Positions 1-8,859 of a stretch of 64,000 bases of DNA are shown here, in pieces (position 1 is the first letter of the stretch; every line of letters starts with the position of its first letter). The notes under the pieces are model-generated. The model searched no databases, was not told the DNA's origin, and worked only from the letters and a program-made list of their open reading frames with translations. The stretch comes from Umbribacter vaginalis. GTDB lineage: Bacteria > Actinomycetota > Coriobacteriia > Coriobacteriales > Eggerthellaceae. The translations under genes were made by a program, and so were the position numbers. The DNA lies in contig KQ959685.1 in NCBI GenBank assembly GCA_001552935.1, positions 52,247 to 116,246 of the forward strand, given 5' to 3'.

Positions 1-1350
1 TGTAAACGGCAAAAACGCGTTCAGCGCAAAGAAATCTCCTTGCTGAATGCTTCCAAACAGCGCTTTTAGAGCTTCAATAACGGATGTTTGCTGCTGAAAG
101 GTAGAACCCATACGCACTTCAACTTCGCCCATATTCCACGGCCCAATATACGAGTCAACAAGGTCGGGGGCAGGAGCACCCTTGTGAAGAATTTCTAACA
201 CTTCAGCTTTTGCAGATGCGACATCAGGCTGATCAAACGGACAAATTTTCATAAGGTAACCGCACATAGCAATGGCGTATTCCCACATCACAAAGTGCTC
301 AGCCAAATCTTGTACCGTATCAATGCGAAAAATTGAACGCGGAATATTGGGATCAACATACGACAAGCTCATCTCAAAATTGCATGTTTCATCCCACGAA
401 TCGTTTTTTGTTTTATACATCACAACGCAACGATCGCCTGGGTCGCGCGACAACAACAAGGAATCAACCTCGATATTTGGCAAAATTCCCTTGCCTTCTT
501 TACCTAAACTTTCAGCAACAAGTTGCTCGATCCACAAGCCCAACACACGTCCACGCTTTTGTGTAAGCAGAGAAAACTTATTGCGATTTGCCAGATAATT
601 GTCAAAGAGAAACGACGCTAAGCCGATAGCGGGATTATCAATGGAATCTTCGCTGCATGCACGTTCAGCCTGCGCAGCGCGTTCCATCAGTTCCGCAATG
701 TCAATTCCCACAAGCGCAGCAGGCAATAAACCAAAGATTGAAAGTGCAGAATACCGCCCACCAACACTTGGTTCTCCTGGGAAAATAGCAAGCCACCCCT
801 CGCGTTGTGCTTGCGCTTCTAATTCTGAGCCTGGATCGGTAATAGCTACTAAATGCCGCACAATATCTTCTTCAGGCAAAAACTCTTTCAGCGCTTCACG
901 AAATGCCTGCAACATAAGACGCGGCTCGATCGTTCCACCGCTTTTTGACGAGATAATTACCAGCGTAGAGGCAGGTTTAATACTACCCATCACTTCACGC
1001 AAGCGCACGGGAGAATCGGAATCGAGCGTACGAAACCGTATGGAGCCAGAATTGGGTTTATTGTATTTGGTGATTGTCATCGATGCCTGTGTAGAACCAC
1101 CCTGGCCAATAAGCACCACGTCAGTTACGTTACTGCGGCGTGCTTCCTGCGCAAACGCCATAATGCGCTCAAGAGGATACGGTGGATTTGATGCAAGCGT
1201 CGTCCAACCCATATATTCCTGCGCGATTGCTTGCGCTTCAGGGGAGAAATTATATACTGTTGCATCTTGAGCATGTATGCGACTTGCAATATGTTCTTTT
1301 ACGAGAAGCTTGCCCGAAGGATATAACTTCTCCATTTCTACTGAAATCAT
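1..1350 (-). CDS. pgi: Glucose-6-phosphate isomerase (3' end outside window)
   Basis: Interconverts glucose-6-phosphate and fructose-6-phosphate in the cytoplasm. Translating the complement from the ATG at 1350 gives an open frame to the window edge, so the C-terminus is missing. Two sugar-isomerase (SIS) type motifs are visible: ISSKSGGTIEP near residue 105 and VGGRYSALSIFGLLPAALVG near residue 190. The second is typical of the isomerase half of actinobacterial transaldolase/isomerase fusions. No transaldolase domain precedes it here, so this is a standalone version. A ribosome site AGAGGA lies 10-12 bases before the start. The LytTR regulator gene lies directly upstream on the same strand. 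Family assignment is strong; the exact subfamily is less certain. Confidence 0.82.
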   Translation of the reverse strand, partial: MISVEMEKLYPSGKLLVKEHIASRIHAQDATVYNFSPEAQAIAQEYMGWTTLASNPPYPLERIMAFAQEARRSNVTDVVLIGQGGSTQASMTITKYNKPNSGSIRFRTLDSDSPVRLREVMGSIKPASTLVIISSKSGGTIEPRLMLQAFREALKEFLPEEDIVRHLVAITDPGSELEAQAQREGWLAIFPGEPSVGGRYSALSIFGLLPAALVGIDIAELMERAAQAERACSEDSIDNPAIGLASFLFDNYLANRNKFSLLTQKRGRVLGLWIEQLVAESLGKEGKGILPNIEVDSLLLSRDPGDRCVVMYKTKNDSWDETCNFEMSLSYVDPNIPRSIFRIDTVQDLAEHFVMWEYAIAMCGYLMKICPFDQPDVASAKAEVLEILHKGAPAPDLVDSYIGPWNMGEVEVRMGSTFQQQTSVIEALKALFGSIQQGDFFALNAFLPFT

Positions 1351-1392
1351 GTATACGAAATTCCTCTCTAAAGAAAAACGCACGTCATAGCA

Positions 1393-2106
1393 TTACATAC
1401 CAAGGGCGCGTTTGAGGGCAGACGCTCGACGTCGTGAAACAGGAATAGGCTCATCAAAGCCACGCATGTTTACAAGAAGCGTACCACCTTGCTGCGTGGA
1501 AACCGACTCTACATGCGAAACGTTAATTAAATAGCCACGATGCACGCGAAAAAATCCATGTGATTCGTAGCGTTTTTCAAACAGCGTTAAACTCATAGGC
1601 GAATAGAAACGCTCGGTTTCAGTTTGAAGCAGCGAATAATCATCTCGTGCCATTACGTAGCGAATACTATCAATGGGAATAAAAATCTTGCCACCATTTT
1701 TTTCAACAGCAATGCGCTGTGATTTTTGTGCCGCTATACGCAAATTTACATTATCACGCACGTGAGTAAGCGCCTGAGCAAGACGATCGGTTTCAACAGG
1801 TTTTACCAGGTAATCAACGGCTTTCACCTGAAACGCTTCGAGAGCATATTCGCTGTATGCACTTACAAAAACCACCGCAGGCGGGCTGGTAAGGCACTGC
1901 AAACCAGCAGCAAATTTCAAACCATTAACCTCTGGCATATTGATATCAAGAAATACCACATCACACGGATATTCCTTCAATTTCTCAATAGCTTCGCTCA
2001 CACTTGCTGCTTCAGCAACAACCTCAGTATTTCCTTCTTCATCAAGAAGAAACCGCAGTTCAGAGCGCGCAGGTGCCTCGTCATCAACGATCATAGCCTT
2101 TAACAC
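1393..2106 (-). CDS. LytTR-family response regulator
   Basis: Two-component response regulator of 237 residues that binds DNA through a LytTR domain. The receiver domain covers about residues 2-120: acidic pair DDE at 8-10, phospho-acceptor Asp in VVFLDINMPEVNG near 54, and the switch Lys in VDYLVKPVE near 103. The LytTR domain covers about 135-235, with FFRVHRGYLINVSHVES typical of the AgrA/LytR/VirR group. The start is GTG, chosen because AAGGAG lies six bases upstream; the next ATG is only four codons in. No sensor kinase is adjacent. The only LytS-type kinase in the window lies at 31128-32486, also without a regulator next to it, so the two may be partners (inference). Confidence 0.9.
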   Translation of the reverse strand: MLKAMIVDDEAPARSELRFLLDEEGNTEVVAEAASVSEAIEKLKEYPCDVVFLDINMPEVNGLKFAAGLQCLTSPPAVVFVSAYSEYALEAFQVKAVDYLVKPVETDRLAQALTHVRDNVNLRIAAQKSQRIAVEKNGGKIFIPIDSIRYVMARDDYSLLQTETERFYSPMSLTLFEKRYESHGFFRVHRGYLINVSHVESVSTQQGGTLLVNMRGFDEPIPVSRRRASALKRALGM

Positions 2107-2237
2107 ACAAAACTCCTTTTAAAGCCTACAAAACGTACACGTAGCACGCAAGGTAGCACTAACAACGTGTTCTCTATTATATAACAAAGCATTGCGCGCT
2201 GCTGTGACAGCACTGCAATGAGGAGCGCCGCCATTAC

Positions 2238-2271
2238 ACGATGCACTCCTCGTAAACAGACGACGCACTCC
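2238..2271 (-). repeat. Short dispersed repeat GTGCGTCGTCTGTT...GTGCATCGT, copy 1
   Basis: On the minus strand this stretch reads GTGCGTCGTCTGTT, then a short spacer ending in CGAG, then GTGCATCGT. Nearly the same arrangement occurs on the plus strand at 32600-32636. A third GAGGCGTGCATCGT element lies just beside it at about 2283-2296. The copies sit between genes and look like a small dispersed intergenic repeat. Confidence 0.45.
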
Positions 2272-2307
2272 TTATGAAAAATACGATGCACGCCTCGCGG
2301 AAATACA

Positions 2308-3744
2308 CTACACAACTGAGCCTAAATTGCACAAGCCATAGACGTACGCCTTAAATGCACGCTTAAGCGACTCTTCAGAAATTGCTTCATTAGCTCCATG
2401 CATTGTACCTGCCCATTCAGGCAATGCTTCGCCTTCAACTTCCGCACCAAAGCTAACAGCACGTGGGAACTTACGTGCATACGTACCACCTTTAATAGTG
2501 AAAGGTTTAGGAGTGTCTTCCAATTCAGCAGCTTTTTTATACGCATCGTTCAGTGCTTTTACATACGGAGAATCAGGGTCGATGCGATAAGGATTTTTAT
2601 TTTGTTCAAGCGTAAAATGCGCGCCAAATTTCTCGGCAAGCGCTTCAAACGTCTTGCTGATAGCCTCAGCATTCGTTGATGAAGGATAGCGCACGTCAAC
2701 GTATACTTTAAGCGCATTATCTTCCTTGCGTAATAAGGTTGCACTACTTACCAACGAGCCAAAGCTTTCGTCGCTTGCAGCAATACCAACAGCTGCTCCA
2801 TCAGTCGACTCGGTAAGTTTTTCAATAAGCTCAAAAAACGCGCTTTCAGCTTTGCTTCCCACTTCATTATCAAGCAAGTAACGCACAAGGATACCCAACG
2901 CGTTTACTCCCTGTTCAGGCTGAGATGCATGCGCACTTTTGCCCTGTGCTTGAATGAGGAAGCAACCGCCATCACGCGTAACGCTAATGCCCTCAGCAGC
3001 CTCAAATTCTTGCCCTAAATCGAGAATGCGTGCACACGCAGACGCAGGAACGGCATTGCTTGCAACCCCTGCCTCAATGGATTGCACAACGCTCCCTGTT
3101 TGCGCAGGTAGTGCAAATGATGCCGATAGAATACCCGCCTCACCGTATGCAACAGGAAACGCAGCATCGGGTGTAAATAAAAACAGCGGATCAGAGAAGC
3201 GCTTACGATAATAATCGACATCGCGCATTTTTGTTTCCTCATCACAGCCGAAGATAAAACGAGTGCGGAATGGAAGCGTAGGTGTAAATTCGCGCCAAAA
3301 TTTCATAGCAAACAACGCCATAACAAGCGGCCCTTTATCGTCAGCAACACCGCGACCAACCAGATAACCTTCCTTGCGCGTCATTTCATACGGAGGGAAA
3401 TCCCAACCTGAACCAGCAGGCACAACATCAAGATGAGCTATAATTCCTACTTCTTTAGTATGAAAACTATCCTCAGCTTGTGCTCCGTATAAATCAGCAT
3501 ACCCAATATAGCCGTTACAATTGTGCGGCTCCATACCAAACTTATACGCAAGCTTTAGCACATAATCGAGCGCACGAGCAGGACCAGGGCCAAACGGCGC
3601 ACCTGGCGCTGCTTTGTCAGGCTCAGCATAACTGGGAATAGCGACAAGTGCAGCTACCTCATCAAGCATTGATTCCCAATTTCGATCGATAAATTTACGC
3701 AGCTGAAATGCTAATTTACGTTCGTTGATACAAAAATCTGCCAT
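2308..3744 (-). CDS. pepV: M20 family dipeptidase (PepV-like)
   Basis: Zinc-dependent cytoplasmic dipeptidase of 478 residues, usual length for PepV/Sapep. The di-metal ligands are visible in order: HLDVVPAGSGW (about 104), GRGVADDKGP (about 130, bridging Asp), GCDEETKM (about 166, catalytic Glu and ligand), and a C-terminal MHGANEAIS (about 449). A lid domain lies between about 190 and 390. The ATG is preceded by GGAGGAGT at good spacing. Such enzymes release amino acids from peptides, which suits an amino-acid-fermenting lifestyle (inference). The gene stands alone: 200 bases separate it from the downstream regulator gene. Confidence 0.88.
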   Translation of the reverse strand: MADFCINERKLAFQLRKFIDRNWESMLDEVAALVAIPSYAEPDKAAPGAPFGPGPARALDYVLKLAYKFGMEPHNCNGYIGYADLYGAQAEDSFHTKEVGIIAHLDVVPAGSGWDFPPYEMTRKEGYLVGRGVADDKGPLVMALFAMKFWREFTPTLPFRTRFIFGCDEETKMRDVDYYRKRFSDPLFLFTPDAAFPVAYGEAGILSASFALPAQTGSVVQSIEAGVASNAVPASACARILDLGQEFEAAEGISVTRDGGCFLIQAQGKSAHASQPEQGVNALGILVRYLLDNEVGSKAESAFFELIEKLTESTDGAAVGIAASDESFGSLVSSATLLRKEDNALKVYVDVRYPSSTNAEAISKTFEALAEKFGAHFTLEQNKNPYRIDPDSPYVKALNDAYKKAAELEDTPKPFTIKGGTYARKFPRAVSFGAEVEGEALPEWAGTMHGANEAISEESLKRAFKAYVYGLCNLGSVV

Positions 3745-4214
3745 TGTTACTCCTCCACTGTGCTCCTGTAACAGAAAGCACGATCACCCGAATAACCCTT
3801 ATGTTCTTGCAAAAAGAGAACAAAAACATATACGTTGCAGAAACGTTTTCCCCTTCAGCTCCTACAACCTAACATGTTCCATTGTAATGAAATTGAAAAA
3901 ATCTGCTACTAAAAAATGTAAAGAAGTAAGTATTGAGCGATAAATGCGGTATGGAGGCGCCGTGTACATGAATGTATGTCATATAAGCTTTTCGTGTCAT
4001 GTATACCGTATGAAGGCGCCGTATGCATGGGTATATGTCGTTCACGATTCATTGTGCATACAGCCACCGTGCGCAAAGTTCATCACTTTCATACGAGAAT
4101 GCACTATAATCATCCTGACACCTATCAAAGTTTCTGTAGCACGCGAACATTACGCACGTACACGGTACATACATAGCAGATATACCGCATACATCGTAAG
4201 AAAAGGAACAAGCA
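3745..4214. other. Intergenic gap with imperfect direct repeat and promoter candidate
   Basis: Divergent gap between the dipeptidase and exonuclease genes. It holds an imperfect direct repeat of about 32 bases (3949-3980 and 4009-4039), sharing GTATGNAGGCGCCGTNTNCATG and a trailing ATGTC, with a 60-base period. A perfect TATAAT lies at 4105-4110, about 105 bases before the exonuclease start, but without a clear -35 box. No convincing gene or RNA was seen. Confidence 0.4.
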
Positions 4215-5192
4215 ATGAATCTTGTAGAAGCACTCAATCACGCACATTCTATTCCTCTCCCGTCAATGTTTATCAACAATCCATCGCATTTTATGGGGCA
4301 AATTGTACAAAACGAAAATGCACTGTTTGAAATTATTCATGCGATGAAAGTAGGTGCTGAATTACCTGTTCCTGTAAACGAAGCAACACGCGATCTCCTT
4401 GATTTATGCGACCGCAACCGAGCAGATTGCGATAGTGTTCCCGAATTTGAACTGCGAAAACTGCTTCCTAAGCGCCTTGAATGGCTTACTGAAAACGATG
4501 TCATTGCTGGTGTAGCAAAACTGCAGAACAGACGTAAAGAAACAATTCACAAAGAAACTATCGAACGTAGCCGCTCAGCGGCATCAGGATTTTCACTTGC
4601 GCCGATGAAAGGATGTGTGCTTGGTATCGACATTGAAACAAGCTCACTTCGCCCTGAACGCGGCTACATTCTTAATGTGGGTTGGGAGCTTATGGAACTA
4701 ACGCCCACCGCTACACCCTTTGATGGTTGTACCGAATTTTGTAACTTGCCAGCATGCTATCGCAATCGTCCTGTGCCATTATCACATATCCACCATATTA
4801 CGTGGCAAAATCTTAATGGTACACTTCCATTTCGCGAAAATACTGCGCTTCACAAAACCTTGCTTTCGCTGTTCAAGAAATATCCCGTATTAGCGCACAA
4901 TGCTGCTTTTGAAGATTCGTGGTTTTCTCTTCATTTACCAGGGTATTTAGAAGAGCGTCTTAAGGGCAAGATTATCATCATTGATACGCGTGATATATGC
5001 CGTGCACTCGATTCAGAAGTAGCGCGTATGTCGTATCGCGATAAGCCAGCAGCACTTGAAAATTGGGCGCGCAGACGTGGCGTGCTTGCTGAACATGAAA
5101 ATGAAGTGCACCAAGGATTAGACGATACCGATTTAATGCTGCGGTGCGTTCAGGCACAATTAGCAGTGTGCGACCTTTTCAAAGAAAAATAA
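4215..5192 (+). CDS. DEDDh-type 3'-5' exonuclease
   Basis: Predicted 3'-5' exonuclease of 325 residues, related to the DnaQ/RNase T fold. Three exonuclease motifs are visible: GIDIETSSL near 142 (catalytic Asp and Glu), LAHNAAFEDSWF near 226 (second Asp), and HQGLDDTDLM near 302 (His-x4-Asp of the DEDDh type). The N-terminal 120 residues match nothing I recognise and may be an adaptor. The length is greater than a bare DnaQ domain (about 180). Polymerase proofreading cannot be told from RNA or DNA repair roles. AAAAGGAACA before the ATG is a fair ribosome site. tRNA-Leu follows 55 bases downstream. Confidence 0.8.
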   Translation: MNLVEALNHAHSIPLPSMFINNPSHFMGQIVQNENALFEIIHAMKVGAELPVPVNEATRDLLDLCDRNRADCDSVPEFELRKLLPKRLEWLTENDVIAGVAKLQNRRKETIHKETIERSRSAASGFSLAPMKGCVLGIDIETSSLRPERGYILNVGWELMELTPTATPFDGCTEFCNLPACYRNRPVPLSHIHHITWQNLNGTLPFRENTALHKTLLSLFKKYPVLAHNAAFEDSWFSLHLPGYLEERLKGKIIIIDTRDICRALDSEVARMSYRDKPAALENWARRRGVLAEHENEVHQGLDDTDLMLRCVQAQLAVCDLFKEK

Positions 5193-5227
5193 CGTGTTCC
5201 TACCTATACACGCACACGCTGATAGGT

Positions 5228-5233
5228 TATAAT
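5228..5233 (+). promoter_or_regulatory. -10 box for tRNA-Leu(CAA)
   Basis: A perfect TATAAT lies 15 bases before the tRNA 5' end. No clear -35 box was found at the usual distance. The position fits transcription starting a few bases before the mature tRNA. Confidence 0.5.
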
Positions 5234-5247
5234 TGCAATTCGATCGT

Positions 5248-5331
5248 GCCCGAGTGGCGAAATGGCAGACGCGGCGGTCTCAAAAACCGTTGAGGAAACT
5301 CGTGCGAGTTCGACTCTCGCCTCGGGCACCA
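5248..5331 (+). tRNA. tRNA-Leu (anticodon CAA)
   Basis: 84 bases including the encoded CCA. The acceptor stem GCCCGAG pairs with CTCGGGC. The anticodon loop CTCAAAA gives anticodon CAA (reads UUG). A long variable arm (GAG-GAAA-CTC) marks a class II tRNA, and the T arm is GCGAG-TTCGACT-CTCGC. All stems close. Confidence 0.96.
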
Positions 5332-5347
5332 CTTTTATGCTGATATA

Positions 5348-5392
5348 AGTGATGTACAGCTCTTATGAACTGCACATCTCCCTTACATCACT
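5348..5392. terminator. Inverted repeat between converging tRNA-Leu and aldolase gene
   Basis: AGTGATGT (5348-5355) pairs with ACATCACT (5385-5392). An inner near-palindrome TGTACAG...CTGCACA could form an alternative stem. It sits between two converging transcription units, with only weak T runs, so it is a modest candidate for a shared terminator. Confidence 0.4.
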
Positions 5393-5394
5393 AT

Positions 5395-6339
5395 CTATTC
5401 AATGCTAAATTCTTTTCTTCCTTCATAAATGGCAACCGCTTCATCAACAGAAGCATCCGCAAGGGTAAGAGCGCTAATTGCTTTCGTTAAACGCACGGCT
5501 TCATCAAGTGATCGCTGGTGAATATTACGTCCCGTAGCATTGCCAAGCGCATGTCCCACATGAATTTGATCATGCAGCTGCTCCAAAAAACTGCGCGCAT
5601 CAACAGTAGAACCGCCAGCACAAACAAGCCCACATCTACCTGCTGCTTCTGATGCAATGGCTAAAGCACGAGCACTTGCATGAGCATCACCGTCCACTTT
5701 AGGTGGGTTTACTTTCACAAAATCGGCGCCTAAGCACAGCGCAACACCTGCTGCACCTGCAATAAGCGCTGGATCTTTTTCTGCTTTTACAGCTGCGCCA
5801 CGTGGATAAACCCAGAGCACTACCAGCAAACCCTCGGCATGAGCGCGCGCAATAAGAGCGCCTGCCTCAGAGAGCATACTTGCTTCATAATCACTGCCCA
5901 AATATACCGTATAACCAAGCCCTACCACATTTACGCCAGCATCGCGCATAAGTAAAATGTCATCTAAATCGTAGAGCATGCCTGAATAAGGATCGCTTTG
6001 TGCTGTTTTTACTAAATTGGTCTTTGAATTCATCTTAACGAGATAATTCAATTGAGGATAGCTCGCAGCATAATGCGCAATAAGTCCACGCTGACCTGCA
6101 AGAACTCCACAACATCCCTGTGAAGCAATGCGAAAAAAATGCTCGGGATTATTATCGGCTGGATCAATACCTTCACCATAAAAATCGGCATTCAAATGTT
6201 CAACCTTTTGATCGCATGCAAAAAGCATCAAACGACCTGTTGAACGCGTTGCAGCAAGATAATTGCTGATATACGTTTCACGTACATCAGCAGGTACATC
6301 CATCGGCACGCGAACGTCATTTCGAGAAATTGACAGCAT
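5395..6339 (-). CDS. Class I (DhnA/LacD-type) aldolase, probable fructose-bisphosphate aldolase
   Basis: TIM-barrel aldolase of 314 residues in the DeoC/LacD/archaeal-type class I fructose-bisphosphate aldolase superfamily. The Schiff-base lysine is most likely in ADFVKVNPPK near residue 212. A conserved start FACDQKVEHLN (about 41) and a phosphate-binding LVCAGGS (about 243) are visible. The reaction is probably cleavage or condensation of a sugar phosphate in the cytoplasm; the exact substrate cannot be read from sequence. AAAGGAG precedes the ATG. With the isomerase at the left edge it suggests a glycolytic/gluconeogenic route, although nothing shows co-regulation. Confidence 0.8.
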   Translation of the reverse strand: MLSISRNDVRVPMDVPADVRETYISNYLAATRSTGRLMLFACDQKVEHLNADFYGEGIDPADNNPEHFFRIASQGCCGVLAGQRGLIAHYAASYPQLNYLVKMNSKTNLVKTAQSDPYSGMLYDLDDILLMRDAGVNVVGLGYTVYLGSDYEASMLSEAGALIARAHAEGLLVVLWVYPRGAAVKAEKDPALIAGAAGVALCLGADFVKVNPPKVDGDAHASARALAIASEAAGRCGLVCAGGSTVDARSFLEQLHDQIHVGHALGNATGRNIHQRSLDEAVRLTKAISALTLADASVDEAVAIYEGRKEFSIE

Positions 6340-6680
6340 AGTTACTCCTTTGTTGATATGCTACGTGGGCTTATAAAGCTCGATATGCGCAGGTACACGC
6401 ATACTAAAAGCACAACGGTATACAGCACAAACGTTTAAGCGTATAGCTGTATTGTAACGAAAAGACATGCACTCTGGAGCAATGCACCGTATTATGGCAA
6501 AAACGAACACGCAAGCGGTATTGCGGGCAATACGGCTCGAGTACATGCCCCGTGTGTCGCTTGTGCGGTGGTATGCATAAACACACGCGCGGTAGCGTAC
6601 GCCTGCACCCGTACGATTGAGGTTCAGCGTACCTATAAGCGTAGAGGTAAACGCACAATTGTAGCTGTTATATCACGCAT
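6340..6680. other. Intergenic gap without recognised content
   Basis: About 340 bases between the aldolase gene and the TM2 gene. Short ORFs here have no family features and no good ribosome sites. I see no RNA gene, terminator or clear promoter. Confidence 0.5.
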
Positions 6681-6968
6681 CTAAAACCATGAGCGCTCAT
6701 GCAGCACATACGTTTGCTGAAACGCATCTGGTTTACGCAAGCAATAAACAATACCTTCAACAATACTAATAAGCCACATTACACAACTTGCAATACCAAA
6801 TGTTACAATTCCACCAATAACGCTGATAGCAAGCATAATAAACCCTGTTTGATAATAACCTAAATAGAACTTATGAATGCCAAATATACCAAGGAAAAAT
6901 GCATATAAAGCTGCTGCGTATTTTGTTTTACGCGGACGATACGTAGCGGCATCAAAATGATTATTCAT
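6681..6968 (-). CDS. TM2 domain membrane protein
   Basis: Small membrane protein of 95 residues. After a basic stretch (RPRKTKYAA) come two hydrophobic segments (about 20-40 and 46-75), with FLGIFGIHKFYLGYYQTG between and after, the hallmark of the TM2 family. Function is unknown for the family as a whole. I chose the ATG at 6968: it overlaps the stop of the upstream VTT gene (ATGAATAA), which implies translational coupling, and GGAAAG lies upstream. An in-frame ATG two codons earlier (6974) is possible. The longer ORF upstream would be read through VTT coding sequence and is not believable. Confidence 0.8.
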   Translation of the reverse strand: MNNHFDAATYRPRKTKYAAALYAFFLGIFGIHKFYLGYYQTGFIMLAISVIGGIVTFGIASCVMWLISIVEGIVYCLRKPDAFQQTYVLHERSWF

Positions 6969-7839
6969 GATCATGGGAGTGGCTTTCCTGCGTTTTGTGG
7001 GTGGCGGTGGTGTCGTGCGTTGCAGACGCATGCGACGTAAAACGACCGAGCGCACTTACAATTTGCTTCTGGAATATAATTCCTACCACCGCAATAATAA
7101 CCACAACAGCAACGATAATAACTGCCTCAACGATATTCCCGTTCACAAAACCAGCCGTTGCATACGTTGATGCAACAATTCCAGGTGTGCGCGCGAGCGT
7201 CGTGATAACCAAAAAAGGCACCAGCTTCATACGCGTGAGTGGCAACAGATAGGTAAATGCGTCTTTTGGCATGCCAGGCAGGAAAAATAAAATGAATACA
7301 ATCACTTCAAATTTATTGCTTTCCTCAAACTTCTGTATTTGGTTCATATATTTTTCTGGAACCATTTTTTGAACGAAAGGCGCGCCCAATTTATGCACCA
7401 TGATATACACAATCGCAGACGAAAGTGCTGCGCCTACCACAATAATCAACGCGCCAAGCGCGGGTCCATACATCAGTCCAGCCGCTACTTGCACTACTTC
7501 ACCAGGAATAAATGCCACAATTACTTGCAGCAGCTGCAAACCAAGTAAGCACAACACACCCCACGAACCTGCTTGCTGCACTCTATCGACAAGCCTATTA
7601 ACGCCACCCTCTGAAAACAAATCCATAATTTGAGGCCACAGCGCAATAACGCACGCTACACCAACGCACCCAATCCCAATAAGAATTAAAAACTTGATGA
7701 TTTCATCTTTTTGAAGACGCGGGCGTGATGATCCTTGTACAGAAGCGGCAGATGGGGTTGGTGTTTCTTGGGAACGTGACGATGCGCGCGCGGTGCTGGT
7801 AGCATTAGTGCTGGTACTATCAGACTGTTTATGAGACAT
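6961..7839 (-). CDS. VTT/TVP38-type membrane protein (DedA-like superfamily)
   Basis: Polytopic membrane protein of 292 residues. A Ser/Thr-rich N-terminal tail (1-45) precedes about six membrane segments. The family core is seen as PGEVVQVAAGLMYGPALGAL (about 112-131) and FLPGMPKDAFTYLLPLTRM (about 187-205), both typical of the SNARE-associated/VTT domain. Relatives act in lipid transport or membrane homeostasis; the substrate here is unknown. The C-terminus is His-rich (ending HSHDHE), which could bind metal. AAGGA precedes the ATG. Its stop overlaps the TM2 start by 8 bases, so the two are probably translated together. Confidence 0.83.
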   Translation of the reverse strand: MSHKQSDSTSTNATSTARASSRSQETPTPSAASVQGSSRPRLQKDEIIKFLILIGIGCVGVACVIALWPQIMDLFSEGGVNRLVDRVQQAGSWGVLCLLGLQLLQVIVAFIPGEVVQVAAGLMYGPALGALIIVVGAALSSAIVYIMVHKLGAPFVQKMVPEKYMNQIQKFEESNKFEVIVFILFFLPGMPKDAFTYLLPLTRMKLVPFLVITTLARTPGIVASTYATAGFVNGNIVEAVIIVAVVVIIAVVGIIFQKQIVSALGRFTSHASATHDTTATHKTQESHSHDHE

Positions 7840-7882
7840 AATATTCCTTACGTGCGAAACGAGCAGTACAATTCACTCTATA

Positions 7883-8776
7883 TTAGTCGCGTGATGCTTT
7901 CTCGTACTCTTCCTTAAATGCTGCAAACATACCTTTTGCACGTTTAAGCTGCTGTTGTGTTGCCTGCGCACCCTTATACGCTGCTTTAGTAGCTTCACGC
8001 GCAACGGTTTTAGTAGCGTCTTGTAACGGCGGCGTAATATCTTTGACGTTTTGAACGACACGCTGTTGTACTTTACCGACACCTGTACCAAGCGCAACAG
8101 CTGCTCCACCTGCTTCTTCAAGCTGTTCTGCAGCATCGTCAATCATAATAGCGCCCAATAATTCAGTATCTGAACTGCCATTTTGCGTAAGCGATTGATT
8201 TGATGCCGCGCTATCACGCAAGCGAGCGCCTTTGCCAAAACGAAAGCCAACAAGTAAGTTTGCAGGAATCGTGCGTGTTCCAATCAGTGCGTCTGTGCCA
8301 GCTCCTTGTGTAGCAACTACCTGTATAACGCTCCCTGTATTTACACTGAACAGCACATCACCCACGCTGCCAATATGCTGGCCGTTACGCGTAATAAGCG
8401 GCATACCTTCCCAAAGTACACATTTTTCATAATCGAACAGCACTGCATCGTCTTCGCACACATCACCAGATGGAGGAGCTTGTTTGAGTGCCTTTTTACC
8501 CCAACGCAATCTGTCGGAAGAAAGTTTTATACGCCCGTCTTCAATAGAAAACGCATCGCGCCATACAAAAATATCGCTACGGTGCACCATAAATGCAAGA
8601 TCAGGACGTCGCACTAACAATCCCATAACCAGAGGTTTTTCTGGATGAAATACGCACATATGCACTTTACCAACACGATGTTCGCGCCCCTGTTTGTCAC
8701 AATAAAACACACGCTTCCCTTTAAGAAAGCGTGTTGATAGTTGCTCTACATTATGTTCAAAAACAGAAGATACCAT
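7883..8776 (-). CDS. PRC-barrel domain protein
   Basis: Protein of 297 residues with two PRC-barrel-like segments: about 15-65 (LKGKRVFYCDKQGREHRVGK...) and 115-160 (WEGMPLITRNGQHIGSVGDVLF). A long Ala/Lys/Gln-rich helical tail (about 205-297) follows. PRC barrels often bind RNA, ribosomal proteins or photosynthetic complexes; here the role is unknown. The domain pair is well supported by the pattern, but not the function. It lies between the YtxH-like gene and the VTT gene on the same strand with short gaps, so it may share their transcript. The ribosome site AAGGA is rather far (13 bases) from the ATG. Confidence 0.75.
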   Translation of the reverse strand: MVSSVFEHNVEQLSTRFLKGKRVFYCDKQGREHRVGKVHMCVFHPEKPLVMGLLVRRPDLAFMVHRSDIFVWRDAFSIEDGRIKLSSDRLRWGKKALKQAPPSGDVCEDDAVLFDYEKCVLWEGMPLITRNGQHIGSVGDVLFSVNTGSVIQVVATQGAGTDALIGTRTIPANLLVGFRFGKGARLRDSAASNQSLTQNGSSDTELLGAIMIDDAAEQLEEAGGAAVALGTGVGKVQQRVVQNVKDITPPLQDATKTVAREATKAAYKGAQATQQQLKRAKGMFAAFKEEYEKASRD

Positions 8777-8859
8777 AACCCGATATAAGTCCTTACGTTT
8801 AACGCAGTGCAGTATATAGAATCATTTTTCTAGCTACACGTATAGGTAAACCCGTGTGC

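Noticed and set aside
2100..2315. 71-residue minus-strand ORF with RGVHR repeats
   Set aside because: It overlaps the regulator and dipeptidase gene ends, the repeats are the intergenic GTGCATCGT elements, and no ribosome site is visible.
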